Positions 1 through 6,458 of a stretch of DNA of 28,035 bases are shown here, piece after piece. A program made the translations under genes and the position numbers. The stretch is taken from positions 1-28,035 of the forward strand of contig DASTXN010000166.1 in assembly GCA_035765515.1 (NCBI GenBank), read 5' to 3'. The first letter of the stretch is position 1. Each line of letters begins with the position of its first letter. Source of the DNA: DASRSS01 sp035765515. Lineage in GTDB: Bacteria > Actinomycetota > Actinomycetes > Mycobacteriales > Jatrophihabitantaceae. The notes under the pieces are model-generated. The model was not told the origin of the DNA. It saw nothing but the letters and a program-made list of their open reading frames with translations, and searched no databases.

Positions 1-2
1 TC

Positions 3-320
3 GCGCTGATCCCGTTCGCGGCAATGGGGATCGCGTTCGGGCACCTGCTCACGGTCGACTCGATGGGTCCGGCGATGGGTGGCGGTACGGCACTGTTCGC
101 GTTCCTCGGCGGCACCTGGTTCCCGCTCACCGGCGGCGGACTGTTCGTCGGATTCTGCAAGCTGCTGCCGTCGTTCTGGCTGGTGCGCGCCGGGCAGGTC
201 GGGCTGGGCGGCAACGGGGACCCGTGGGGTGCAGAGGGCTGGCTGGTCGTCGCGGCGTGGTCGGTGGCGATGGCCGCGTTCGCCATGTGGGCCTATCGAC
301 GCGACACCCACCGCGTCTGA
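3..320 (+). CDS. ABC-2 type transporter permease, C-terminal part (5' end outside window)
   Basis: This is the last 105 residues of an integral membrane protein, open at the window edge and ending in TGA. The visible part has hydrophobic, Gly-rich segments (IPFAAMGIAFGHLL, GGTALFAFLGGTWFPL, WLVVAAWSVAMAAFAMWAYRR) and a short basic cytoplasmic tail. This is typical of the last two or three helices of ABC-2 (DrrB/YvfS-like) exporter permeases. The gene lies 19 bp before a DesK-like kinase and its regulator. ATPase-permease-kinase-regulator is a common actinobacterial and Firmicutes arrangement in which the two-component system controls the exporter. The substrate cannot be told, and the ATPase gene would lie upstream of the window. 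Family assignment rests on hydropathy and context only. Confidence 0.7.
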   Translation, partial: ALIPFAAMGIAFGHLLTVDSMGPAMGGGTALFAFLGGTWFPLTGGGLFVGFCKLLPSFWLVRAGQVGLGGNGDPWGAEGWLVVAAWSVAMAAFAMWAYRRDTHRV

Positions 321-339
321 ATGTGACACTGGCGAGATC

Positions 340-1554
340 ATGAACGAGCGTCGGCGATCCAACCGGGAGTACAGCGCGCTGAGCTGTGAGCCGGAGGACG
401 CGGCGCAGGCCCACCGCGACTTCCAGGCGCGCACCGCCGGCTGGGCCGGTGGCTGGCGGCGCTGGGCCTTCCCCGGCATCTGGCTGATCTACCTGGCACA
501 GACGGCCGGCGGCGTGCACGACCACTCGTCGGGTGCGGGCGCGGTGGTCGGCTACGTGATCATCGGGTTGTTCGCCGGCTGTTACCTGGGCGCGATCGGG
601 GCCGGCTGGGGACAGCGGTTGACCAGGTTCTGGTGGCTGTACGGAGCGATGTTCGCGCTCACCGCCGCCGAGGGCGTGTTCGCACACAAGGACGCCTTCG
701 TGTTCTTCGTCTACATCGCCGTGCTCACGGTGGCGGGTCTGCGGCAGTACGCGTTGTTCGTGATCGGCCCGATGATCGTGCTGACGCTGCTGGCGCCGAA
801 ATTGTTCGGCTGGCACGGCGAGCTCGATTACAGTGACGCGCTCGCGATCGCCCTCGTGGGCCTGGCGATGTACGGCTTCTTCGCGATCATCGAGTCGAAC
901 ATGGAACTGGCAGCCGCCCGCTCGGAAGTCGCACGGCTGGCCGCGGAGAACGAGCGCAGCCGCATCGCCCGCGATCTGCACGACCTGCTCGGCCACTCGC
1001 TGACCACGATCACGGTCAAGGCCGGCTTGGCGCGCCGCCTCGCCGAGCGCGGCAACCACGAGCGCGCGGCCGAGGAGATCAGCGAGGTCGAGACGCTGTC
1101 CCGCCGCACCCTGTCCGATGTGCGAGCCGCCGTTGCCGGGCACCGCGACGTGACCCTCGCCGGCGAACTGGCCACCGCGCGCGAGGTGATGCGTGCGGCC
1201 GGCATCATCGCCGAACTGCCCGGCTCGGTGGACGTCGTCGACGCCGGCCTGTCCGAGCTGTTCGGCTGGGTGTTGCGCGAGGCCATCACCAACGTGGTGC
1301 GTCACTCGCACGCCACGCACTGCACCGTGCTGCTCGGCACGCGGTCGATCGCCGTGATCGACAACGGACGTGGCGGGGCGGCGGGGGCGGGCAACGGACT
1401 GGTCGGCCTGTCCGAGCGCGTCGCGGCCGTGGGCGGTGTCGTGTCCGCGGGCCCGGCCCGTCCCGGCTGGCGGCTGCAGGTCGACGTGCCCGAGTCGGCC
1501 GAGCCCACCGTCCCCGACCCGGCGACTGCATTCCCCGCGGGCGCCGCGCAGTGA
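340..1554 (+). CDS. DesK/NarL-type sensor histidine kinase
   Basis: A 404-residue membrane sensor kinase. Residues about 43-185 hold four to six hydrophobic segments with very short loops, so sensing is probably within the membrane. A short helical linker (about 186-208) leads to a HisKA_3 dimerisation domain with the H-box RDLHDLLGHS, phospho-acceptor His214. A HATPase_c domain follows at about 305-383, with N-box EAITNVVRHSHA and G-box DNGRGG...GNGLVGL. The ATG at 340 was chosen because it gives a normal N-terminus and follows the permease stop by 19 bp. The frame stays open upstream to 79, but that part lies antiparallel in sense to the permease and is Arg/Ser-rich shadow. The stop overlaps the regulator's GTG by 4 bp (GTGA), so translation is probably coupled. 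It likely phosphorylates the next gene product and controls the exporter upstream. Confidence 0.92.
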   Translation: MNERRRSNREYSALSCEPEDAAQAHRDFQARTAGWAGGWRRWAFPGIWLIYLAQTAGGVHDHSSGAGAVVGYVIIGLFAGCYLGAIGAGWGQRLTRFWWLYGAMFALTAAEGVFAHKDAFVFFVYIAVLTVAGLRQYALFVIGPMIVLTLLAPKLFGWHGELDYSDALAIALVGLAMYGFFAIIESNMELAAARSEVARLAAENERSRIARDLHDLLGHSLTTITVKAGLARRLAERGNHERAAEEISEVETLSRRTLSDVRAAVAGHRDVTLAGELATAREVMRAAGIIAELPGSVDVVDAGLSELFGWVLREAITNVVRHSHATHCTVLLGTRSIAVIDNGRGGAAGAGNGLVGLSERVAAVGGVVSAGPARPGWRLQVDVPESAEPTVPDPATAFPAGAAQ

Positions 1555-2156
1555 TCAAGCTGCTGGTGGCCGACGATCAGTCGCTGATCCGCTCCGCACT
1601 CGTCGCGCTCCTGGAGCTCGAGGACGACTTCGAGGTCGTGGCCCAGGTCGGCCGCGGCGACGAGGTGGTCGCGTCCGCCCTCGCGTCTCGTCCGGACATC
1701 GCGTTGATCGACATCGAGATGCCCGGCATGGACGGACTCGCTGCTGCGTCCGCGCTAGCGCACGAGTTGCCGGCATGCAGGGTGCTGATCCTCACCGCGT
1801 TCGGCCGCGCCGGGTATCTGCGCCGGGCGATGGAGGCCGGGGCGCTCGGCTTCGTGGTCAAGGACGCTCCCGCCGAGCAGCTGGCCGACGCGGTGCGGCG
1901 CGTGGCGCGTGGCGAGCGCGTCGTGGATCCGGCGCTGGCCGCGGCCACGCTCGCCGGCGGTCAGTCGCCGCTGACCGGGCGGGAGCGGGATGTGCTCGTC
2001 GCGGCGCGTGACGGCGCGACCGTTGCCGACGTCGCGGCGAAGCTGTTCCTGTCCGAGGGCACCGTGCGCAACTATCTGTCCGCGGCGATCGCGAAGACCG
2101 GAGTGCGCAACCGCATCGAGGCGATCAAGGTCGCCGACGAACGCGGCTGGTTGTAG
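1551..2156 (+). CDS. NarL/DesR-family response regulator
   Basis: A 201-residue response regulator, partner of the preceding kinase. The receiver domain (about 3-118) has the acidic pair DD (8-9), phospho-acceptor Asp54 (ALIDIEMPGMDG), switch Thr82 and Lys104 (FVVKDAP). A LuxR-type helix-turn-helix follows at about 135-200 (LTGREREVL-like segment, then VADVAAKLFLSEGTVRNYLSAAI). The start is GTG at 1551, overlapping the kinase stop as GTGA. Phosphorylation would promote dimerisation and DNA binding, most likely at the promoter of the ABC exporter operon upstream of the window. The gene ends 22 bp from the convergent LLM oxidoreductase gene. That gap holds only a weak 5-bp dyad and no convincing terminator. 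Confidence 0.93.
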   Translation: MIKLLVADDQSLIRSALVALLELEDDFEVVAQVGRGDEVVASALASRPDIALIDIEMPGMDGLAAASALAHELPACRVLILTAFGRAGYLRRAMEAGALGFVVKDAPAEQLADAVRRVARGERVVDPALAAATLAGGQSPLTGRERDVLVAARDGATVADVAAKLFLSEGTVRNYLSAAIAKTGVRNRIEAIKVADERGWL

Positions 2157-2178
2157 GGCGGGACGTCGCACAAGCCCG

Positions 2179-3096
2179 CTAGACGTGCGGAAGGACTTCG
2201 CTCGCGACTAGTTCCAGGTGGTCGAGATCGGACAGGTCGAGCACCTGGAGGTAGAGGCGGCTCGCACCCATCTCGTTGAACTTGCCGATCTCGTTCACGA
2301 CCTCGTCCGGTGTGCCGGCCAGGCCGTTCTCGCGCAGCTCGGCCACGTCGCGTCCGATCGTGTCGGCGCGGCGCTTGAGCTCGGCCTCGTCGCGCCCGAC
2401 GCAGAGCACCTGGGCGGCGGAGTAGACGAGCTCGCGGCCGGTCTTGTCGGCGGCGGCACGGACGCGCGCGATCGTGTCCGCAGTACCTGCCTTGTCGAAG
2501 GACACGTTGAACTCGTCGGCGTACTTGGCTGCCAGCGCGGCACCGCGCGACTTACCCGCACCGCCGAGGATCAGCGGCGGACGCGGCGACTGCACCGGCT
2601 TGGGCAGCGCCGGAGAGTCGGTGAGCTGGTAGTGCTTGCCGGTGAACGAGTAGGTCTCGCCGGCCGGCGTGCGCAGCAGCCCGTCGATGATTTCGACCTG
2701 CTCGGCGAACAGATCGAACCGCTCGCGCAGCTCCGGGAAGGGGATGCCGTACGCGGTGTGCTCGGCGCCGTACCAACCCGCGCCGAGACCGAGCTCGACC
2801 CGTCCGCCGCTCATCGCGTCGACCTGCGCCACGGTGATCGCCAGCGGACCGGGCAGCCGGAACGTGGCCGGCGTGACCAGCGTGCCGAGCCGGATGCGCG
2901 AGGTCTCACGGGCGAGCGCGGCCAGCGTCACCCAGGCGTCGGTCGGCCCGGGCAGCCCGTCCGCCGAGCCCATCGACAGGTAGTGGTCGGAGCGGAAGAA
3001 CGCGCTGAAGCCGCACTCCTCCGCCTTGGTCGCGACGCGGAGCAGGTCGTCGTAGGACGCGCCCTGCTGGGGCTCGGTGAAGATCCGCAAATCCAT
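2179..3096 (-). CDS. LLM-class (luciferase-like) F420-dependent oxidoreductase
   Basis: A 305-residue luciferase-like TIM-barrel protein. Visible signatures are the N-terminal MDLRIFTEPQQGASYDDLL strand-helix, FFRSDHYL (SDHxL, near the flavin/deazaflavin site), IRLGTLVTPATFRLPGPLA, and GRVELGLGAGWYGAEHTAYGIPFP, the most diagnostic LLM motif. PPLILGGAGKSRGAALAAKYADEFN lies near the phosphate-binding loop. The length and motifs fit the actinobacterial F420-dependent families related to TIGR03560. The reaction and substrate cannot be told. The ATG at 3096 is preceded at 6 nt by TAGGGT, the classical spacing of an actinobacterial leaderless promoter, so the start is well supported. An SRPBCC-like gene lies 32 bp upstream on the same strand but has its own promoter. 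Confidence 0.9.
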   Translation of the reverse strand: MDLRIFTEPQQGASYDDLLRVATKAEECGFSAFFRSDHYLSMGSADGLPGPTDAWVTLAALARETSRIRLGTLVTPATFRLPGPLAITVAQVDAMSGGRVELGLGAGWYGAEHTAYGIPFPELRERFDLFAEQVEIIDGLLRTPAGETYSFTGKHYQLTDSPALPKPVQSPRPPLILGGAGKSRGAALAAKYADEFNVSFDKAGTADTIARVRAAADKTGRELVYSAAQVLCVGRDEAELKRRADTIGRDVAELRENGLAGTPDEVVNEIGKFNEMGASRLYLQVLDLSDLDHLELVASEVLPHV

Positions 3097-3102
3097 ACTG
3101 CG

Positions 3103-3108
3103 ACCCTA
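3103..3108 (-). promoter_or_regulatory. -10 hexamer TAGGGT of a leaderless promoter (LLM oxidoreductase)
   Basis: On the minus strand TAGGGT (TANNNT) ends 6 nt before the ATG at 3096. This is the spacing expected when transcription starts at or beside the start codon. No Shine-Dalgarno sequence precedes the gene, which agrees with leaderless translation. No clear -35 was seen. Confidence 0.6.
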
Positions 3109-3128
3109 GCGAGCGCGCTTCGGCGGCC

Positions 3129-4247
3129 TCACGCGGTCAGGAGCCGACCGATCCAGACGGCCTGGTCGAAGGCGCGCGAACGGTTGCGGCTGATCGGGTA
3201 GATGCGCCGCTCGAACAGCTGCTCGCGCAGCGGTTGCGGCGCGAGCAGGTCGACCAGCAGCGCACCCGGCGCCCACCGCCAGCGCGGCAAGGTTGCCATC
3301 AACCGCTCGCCCGCGGCGGGGAAGATGTCCGTCATCCGCAGGTAGTCGGCGCGGAACCGCACGTGCTCACAGTGGCCCGCGTAGTGCTGCGCGTAGACGG
3401 TCCCGAGAGCGCGTGGGAGATCATCCTCGATGTGCGCCTGCATCCCGGCGACCACGGCTTGCACCATCGTCTCGAACGCCGAGCTCTCTCGCACCCGGTC
3501 CATGCGCGCGAACGCGCGGCGCCAGTGCGGCTCGACGTCGGACGGATGGGCGCGCACGTTTTCGGTGAAGTACCCGTCGAACGCGGGGATCAACCGCAAC
3601 ACCCAGCCGGGGTGGTCGAAACGTCCCTCGTCGACGGCGGCGACCAGGCCTTCGGTCACGTACTGGTAGACGCGGGCGAAGTAGCCGCGCGGATCGCCCT
3701 CGGCCAGCAGTTCGTCAGCGAGCAGACCTTGCCGGATCGCGACCTCGACGGCTTGGACGCGCAGCGCGGGGACGTCGGCGTCGGCATCGACCTCGCGCAG
3801 CGGAGGTCCGGTGAACTCGATGCCGTCGACGTCCTCGATCGCGGCCAGCCGGCTCAGGCTGCGGTTGAGCTCCCACTGCAGCATCGCCCAGATCGGCGGG
3901 ACGAGCGCGCGCGTGTACGGATCGATCTCGACCGACCAGCGCAGGTGCGCGTGCTCGCTGATCGAGATCGTCCCGCCGTGGCTGCGCACCGGCGCACCGG
4001 AGACGACGCGGTACTCGAGCAGGTAGGGCGGTTCGGCGCGATCGATCACCTCGGTGAACACACCGCCGCGGTGTGGCAAGCGGATGCGGCGCAGCGCCCC
4101 GACCGACGCGGGATGGCCGCCGTCGCCGAGCGCCAGGCTCTCGACCTTGGCGGTGGACCATCGGTTCATCAGCACCGGATCGGTGAGCAGTTGCCACGCC
4201 GCTGCCGGGCTCACGCGCAGTTGCCGCTCGAACGTCATCTGCAGCAT
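3129..4247 (-). CDS. SRPBCC-like domain fused to a DUF5995-like domain
   Basis: A 372-residue protein with two apparent parts. Residues about 1-145 look like a polyketide-cyclase/SRPBCC fold: it begins FERQLRVSPAAAWQLLTDPVLMNRWSTA, followed by LPHRGGVFTEVIDRAEPPYLLEYRVVSG and a final WAMLQWELNRSLSRL helix. Such domains bind hydrophobic ligands. Residues about 170-372 are helical (FARVYQYVTEGLVAAVDEG, WVLRLIPAFDGYFTENVRAH, MQAHIEDDLPRAL) and resemble DUF5995, a family of unknown function that carries a similar AHI..DLP motif. Naming DUF5995 is from memory and needs a profile search. The ATG at 4247 is supported by a TAGCGT hexamer 6 nt upstream. An 82-bp hairpin repeat lies just upstream of that promoter. 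Function unknown. Confidence 0.75.
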   Translation of the reverse strand: MLQMTFERQLRVSPAAAWQLLTDPVLMNRWSTAKVESLALGDGGHPASVGALRRIRLPHRGGVFTEVIDRAEPPYLLEYRVVSGAPVRSHGGTISISEHAHLRWSVEIDPYTRALVPPIWAMLQWELNRSLSRLAAIEDVDGIEFTGPPLREVDADADVPALRVQAVEVAIRQGLLADELLAEGDPRGYFARVYQYVTEGLVAAVDEGRFDHPGWVLRLIPAFDGYFTENVRAHPSDVEPHWRRAFARMDRVRESSAFETMVQAVVAGMQAHIEDDLPRALGTVYAQHYAGHCEHVRFRADYLRMTDIFPAAGERLMATLPRWRWAPGALLVDLLAPQPLREQLFERRIYPISRNRSRAFDQAVWIGRLLTA

Positions 4248-4253
4248 GGATAG

Positions 4254-4259
4254 ACGCTA
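4254..4259 (-). promoter_or_regulatory. -10 hexamer TAGCGT of a leaderless promoter (SRPBCC/DUF5995-like gene)
   Basis: TAGCGT on the minus strand lies 6 nt before the ATG at 4247, with no Shine-Dalgarno sequence. The spacing equals that of the neighbouring LLM gene, which supports separate transcription of the two. Confidence 0.6.
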
Positions 4260-4298
4260 ACCCAGAATGACCAGGTGGTCACGCATCGGGCAATACGC

Positions 4299-4380
4299 TG
4301 CCGAGTGGCGACTTAGGGTGCCGAGTGGCGCGTTATTTCGCGCCACTCGAGGGGATAACGCGCCACTCGCGTGGGCAGTT
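4299..4380 (+). repeat. 82-bp hairpin-rich direct repeat, copy A
   Basis: This copy differs from 4701-4782 at four of 82 positions, all within the first 23 bp; the last 59 bp are identical. The core motif CGAGTGGCGCGTTAT or a close variant occurs four times in the unit, two forward and two inverted. The inner pair makes a perfect 11-bp stem, 4322-4332 with 4339-4349, around TTATTT. An outer pair, 4304-4316 with 4356-4368, has two mismatches. It lies between the promoter of the minus-strand SRPBCC gene and the start of the plus-strand small membrane gene. Confidence 0.9.
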
Positions 4381-4422
4381 GCCTGCTGGACCGGGGCACG
4401 GGCGCGGTGCAGGATTGCGAGC

Positions 4423-4695
4423 GTGGACGGACGGCGCGGCGCGCGGTTAGGCGATCGGCTGCGTCCTTACTGGCTTGTGCCGCCGTTCCTCGGACGGCGC
4501 GAGCGCCCGCTGCTGCACCCGCTGCACACGGCCCGCCAAGTGGCGCTGTTCGCGATCGTCTGCCTCGGCCTGGACGCGCTCGGTGCCGTGGCTTTGCCGT
4601 GGGAGTGGAGCAGGTGGGTGGTCAACACGCTCTCACTGGTCGTCGCCTTCGCGGTCGTCGAGGTTGTCTACCGACGCTGGTGGCAGACCCGGTGA
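4423..4695 (+). CDS. Small hypothetical membrane protein (90 aa)
   Basis: A 90-residue frame with a GTG start, flanked on both sides by the 82-bp repeats. The N-terminus is basic and Pro-rich (about 1-35). Two hydrophobic segments follow, about 38-58 (ARQVALFAIVCLGLDALGAVAL) and 65-83 (VVNTLSLVVAFAVVEVVY), and it ends in a basic RRWWQTR tail. The layout suggests two membrane helices with both ends cytoplasmic. AGGA at 4411-4414 is a possible ribosome-binding site 8 nt before GTG. An ATG further upstream (4267) would run through the repeat and is less likely. No family is recognised. The amphipathic pattern and clean helix/charge layout support real coding, but this is the least certain gene of the window. 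Confidence 0.55.
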   Translation: MDGRRGARLGDRLRPYWLVPPFLGRRERPLLHPLHTARQVALFAIVCLGLDALGAVALPWEWSRWVVNTLSLVVAFAVVEVVYRRWWQTR

Positions 4696-4700
4696 TTCGG

Positions 4701-4782
4701 TGCCGAGTGGCGCCTTAAGGTCTCGAGTGGCGCGTTATTTCGCGCCACTCGAGGGGATAACGCGCCACTCGCGTGGGCAGTT
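4701..4782 (+). repeat. 82-bp hairpin-rich direct repeat, copy B
   Basis: Second copy, exactly 402 bp after copy A. Two of its differences from A (GC to CT at unit positions 22-23) extend the inner stem to a perfect 13 bp, 4722-4734 with 4741-4753. Another difference reduces the outer-stem mismatches to one (4706-4718 with 4758-4770). It starts 5 bp after the small membrane gene and ends 21 bp from the coaX stop on the other strand, so it could act as a two-way terminator. No T-run follows the stem on either strand. Confidence 0.9.
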
Positions 4783-4803
4783 CACGGGCGCGGGACGCTC
4801 GAG

Positions 4804-5571
4804 CTAGACGTTTCTTTCGTAGATCAGGCGCAGGCCGAGCAGGGTCAGGTCGGGCTCGTGGCGGGTGACCGTCTCGCAGTGCTCGATGAGGAGCGTGGCC
4901 AGGCCGCCGGTGGCGATCACCTGGACGGCCGACGGGTCCTGCGGGTGCAGCGCTTCCGACAACCGCCGGACGAGTCCGTCCACCTGACCGGCGAAGCCGT
5001 AGAGGATGCCGGACTGCAGCGCCTCGACGGTGCTCTTGCCGATCGGTCCGCGCGGCGCGACCAGCTCGACCTTGCGTAGCTGCGCAGCCCGGGCCGCGAG
5101 CGCGTCCAGGCTGATCTCGATCCCCGGTGCGAGCGCGCCACCCAGGAAGTCGCCGTTCTCGTTGACGACGTCGAAGTTGGTCGTCGTGCCGAAGTCCACG
5201 ACGATGGCAGGAACGCCGTCGACGAGGTGGTGCGCGGCGAGCGTGTTGACGATCCGGTCCGCGCCGACCTCCTTCGGGTTCTCGTACTTCAGGCTGACAC
5301 CGGTGCGGATGCCGGGCTCGACCAGCACGGTCGGCACGTCCGGGTAGTAATCCGCGAGCATCGTGCGCAGTTCGCGCAGCGCGGCGGGAACGGTCGAGCA
5401 GGCCGCCGTGCCGGTGATCTTGTAATCGGCGAGCAGGCCGCGGAACGTCAGCGCCAGCTCGTCCGCGGTGTGCCGCGCGTCGGTCTTGATCCGCCACGAG
5501 CGCTCCAGCCGGTCACCGTCGAAGACACCGAGCACGGTATTGGTATTGCCGATATCGATTGCGAGCAGCAT
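4804..5571 (-). CDS. coaX: Type III pantothenate kinase
   Basis: A 255-residue CoaX, which phosphorylates pantothenate in the first step of CoA synthesis. It has the ASKHA-fold P-loop AIDIGNTNTVLG (Asp6), PHOSPHATE-2 segment DFGTTTNFD (Asp126), the pantothenate-binding GADR at 103-106, and TGGLATLL near 221-228. Length is normal. The ATG at 5571 directly precedes LLAIDIGNT and follows a GGGGGA ribosome-binding sequence. The frame stays open upstream through nadC in shadow sequence. It lies 8 bp after nadC and is the last gene of DUF2520-panC-nadB-nadC-coaX. No panD is in the cluster, so the beta-alanine source must be elsewhere. The hairpin repeat at 4701-4782 may end this transcript. Confidence 0.96.
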   Translation of the reverse strand: MLLAIDIGNTNTVLGVFDGDRLERSWRIKTDARHTADELALTFRGLLADYKITGTAACSTVPAALRELRTMLADYYPDVPTVLVEPGIRTGVSLKYENPKEVGADRIVNTLAAHHLVDGVPAIVVDFGTTTNFDVVNENGDFLGGALAPGIEISLDALAARAAQLRKVELVAPRGPIGKSTVEALQSGILYGFAGQVDGLVRRLSEALHPQDPSAVQVIATGGLATLLIEHCETVTRHEPDLTLLGLRLIYERNV

Positions 5572-5579
5572 CCGTCCCC

Positions 5580-6458
5580 CTAGCCGACCGTGATGCCGGT
5601 GTTGATGTCCAAGCCGATGTCCAGCTGCGGCGCGGAGTGCGTGAGCGCGCCGATGGAAAGGTAGTCGACACCGGTCTCGGCCACCGCGAGGGCGTTGTCC
5701 AACTGCAGGCCGCCGGACGCCTCGAGGCGGCAGCGGCCGGCCGCGAACGCGACCACCTCGCGCATGTCGTCCGGGCTCATGTTGTCGAGCAGGACGAGCT
5801 CGGCACCGGCCTCGATGACCTCTCGCGCCTGCTGCACGGTGTCGACCTCGATCTCCAGAGCCAGCCCGGGGTACGCCGCACGCACCAGCTCGAACGCCTG
5901 GACGACGCCACCGGCCGCGGCGACGTGGTTGTCCTTGACCAGCGCCGCGTCCGACAGCGACATGCGGTGGTTGACGCCGCCACCAGCGCGCACCGCGTAC
6001 TTCTCCAGCGCGCGAAGGCCAGGCAGCGTCTTGCGAGTGTCCCGGATCTGCGCACGCGTCCCGGCGATCGCGTCCACCCAGCGGCGGGTGAGCGTGGCGA
6101 CGCCGGACAGGTGACCGACCAGGTTCAGTGCGGTGCGCTCGGCGGTGAGCAGGTCGCGCACCGGGCCGTGCACGGTCGCGAGCACCTCGCCGGCGGTCAC
6201 GCGCGCGCCGTCCGCCGAACCGAACTCGACGCGCAGCCGGCCCTGCCCGACGGCCTCGAAGACGTAGGCGGCGACGGGCAGGCCGGCCACGACTCCGTCC
6301 TGGCGCGGGACGAGGTCGGCGGACGCGATCGCGCTCGCGGCGATGGTGGCCGTCGTGGTCACGTCGCCCGCGGCGCCGAGGTCCTCGGCCAGGGCGCGGT
6401 CGACGACCCCGGCCACCACGTGTCGGGGCAGTCCCGGCGCGAGCTCGGCGTCGTTCAT
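5580..6458 (-). CDS. nadC: Quinolinate phosphoribosyltransferase (carboxylating)
   Basis: A 292-residue NadC, which converts quinolinate and PRPP to nicotinate mononucleotide with loss of CO2. Motifs: DTRKTLPGLRALEKYAVRAGGGVNHR (from 140; the substrate- and PRPP-binding Arg/Lys/His residues), KDNH at 175-178, EIEVDT near 200, and ASGGL followed by GVDYLSIGALTHS at the phosphate loop. The ATG at 6458 overlaps the nadB stop (ATGA). The ribosome-binding sequence AAAGGTGG lies in the 3' arm of a 20-bp imperfect inverted repeat at 6459-6519. NadB supplies iminoaspartate; quinolinate synthase (NadA) is not in the window. Confidence 0.97.
   Translation of the reverse strand: MNDAELAPGLPRHVVAGVVDRALAEDLGAAGDVTTTATIAASAIASADLVPRQDGVVAGLPVAAYVFEAVGQGRLRVEFGSADGARVTAGEVLATVHGPVRDLLTAERTALNLVGHLSGVATLTRRWVDAIAGTRAQIRDTRKTLPGLRALEKYAVRAGGGVNHRMSLSDAALVKDNHVAAAGGVVQAFELVRAAYPGLALEIEVDTVQQAREVIEAGAELVLLDNMSPDDMREVVAFAAGRCRLEASGGLQLDNALAVAETGVDYLSIGALTHSAPQLDIGLDINTGITVG

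Noticed and set aside
127..1320. Long open frame on the minus strand opposite the kinase
   Set aside because: Arg/His/Gln-rich composition, no motif, and fully antisense to a clear histidine kinase; typical GC-rich shadow.
2157..2178. Terminator between the response regulator and the LLM gene
   Set aside because: Only a 5-bp GCGGG/CCCGC pairing with a 12-nt loop and no T-run; not better than chance at this GC content.
2218..4253. Long plus-strand frames opposite the LLM and SRPBCC genes
   Set aside because: Low-complexity composition, no family features, and the minus-strand genes have promoters and conserved motifs.
4299..4782. CRISPR array
   Set aside because: Only two long repeat units with a gene between them; no regular spacers and no cas genes.
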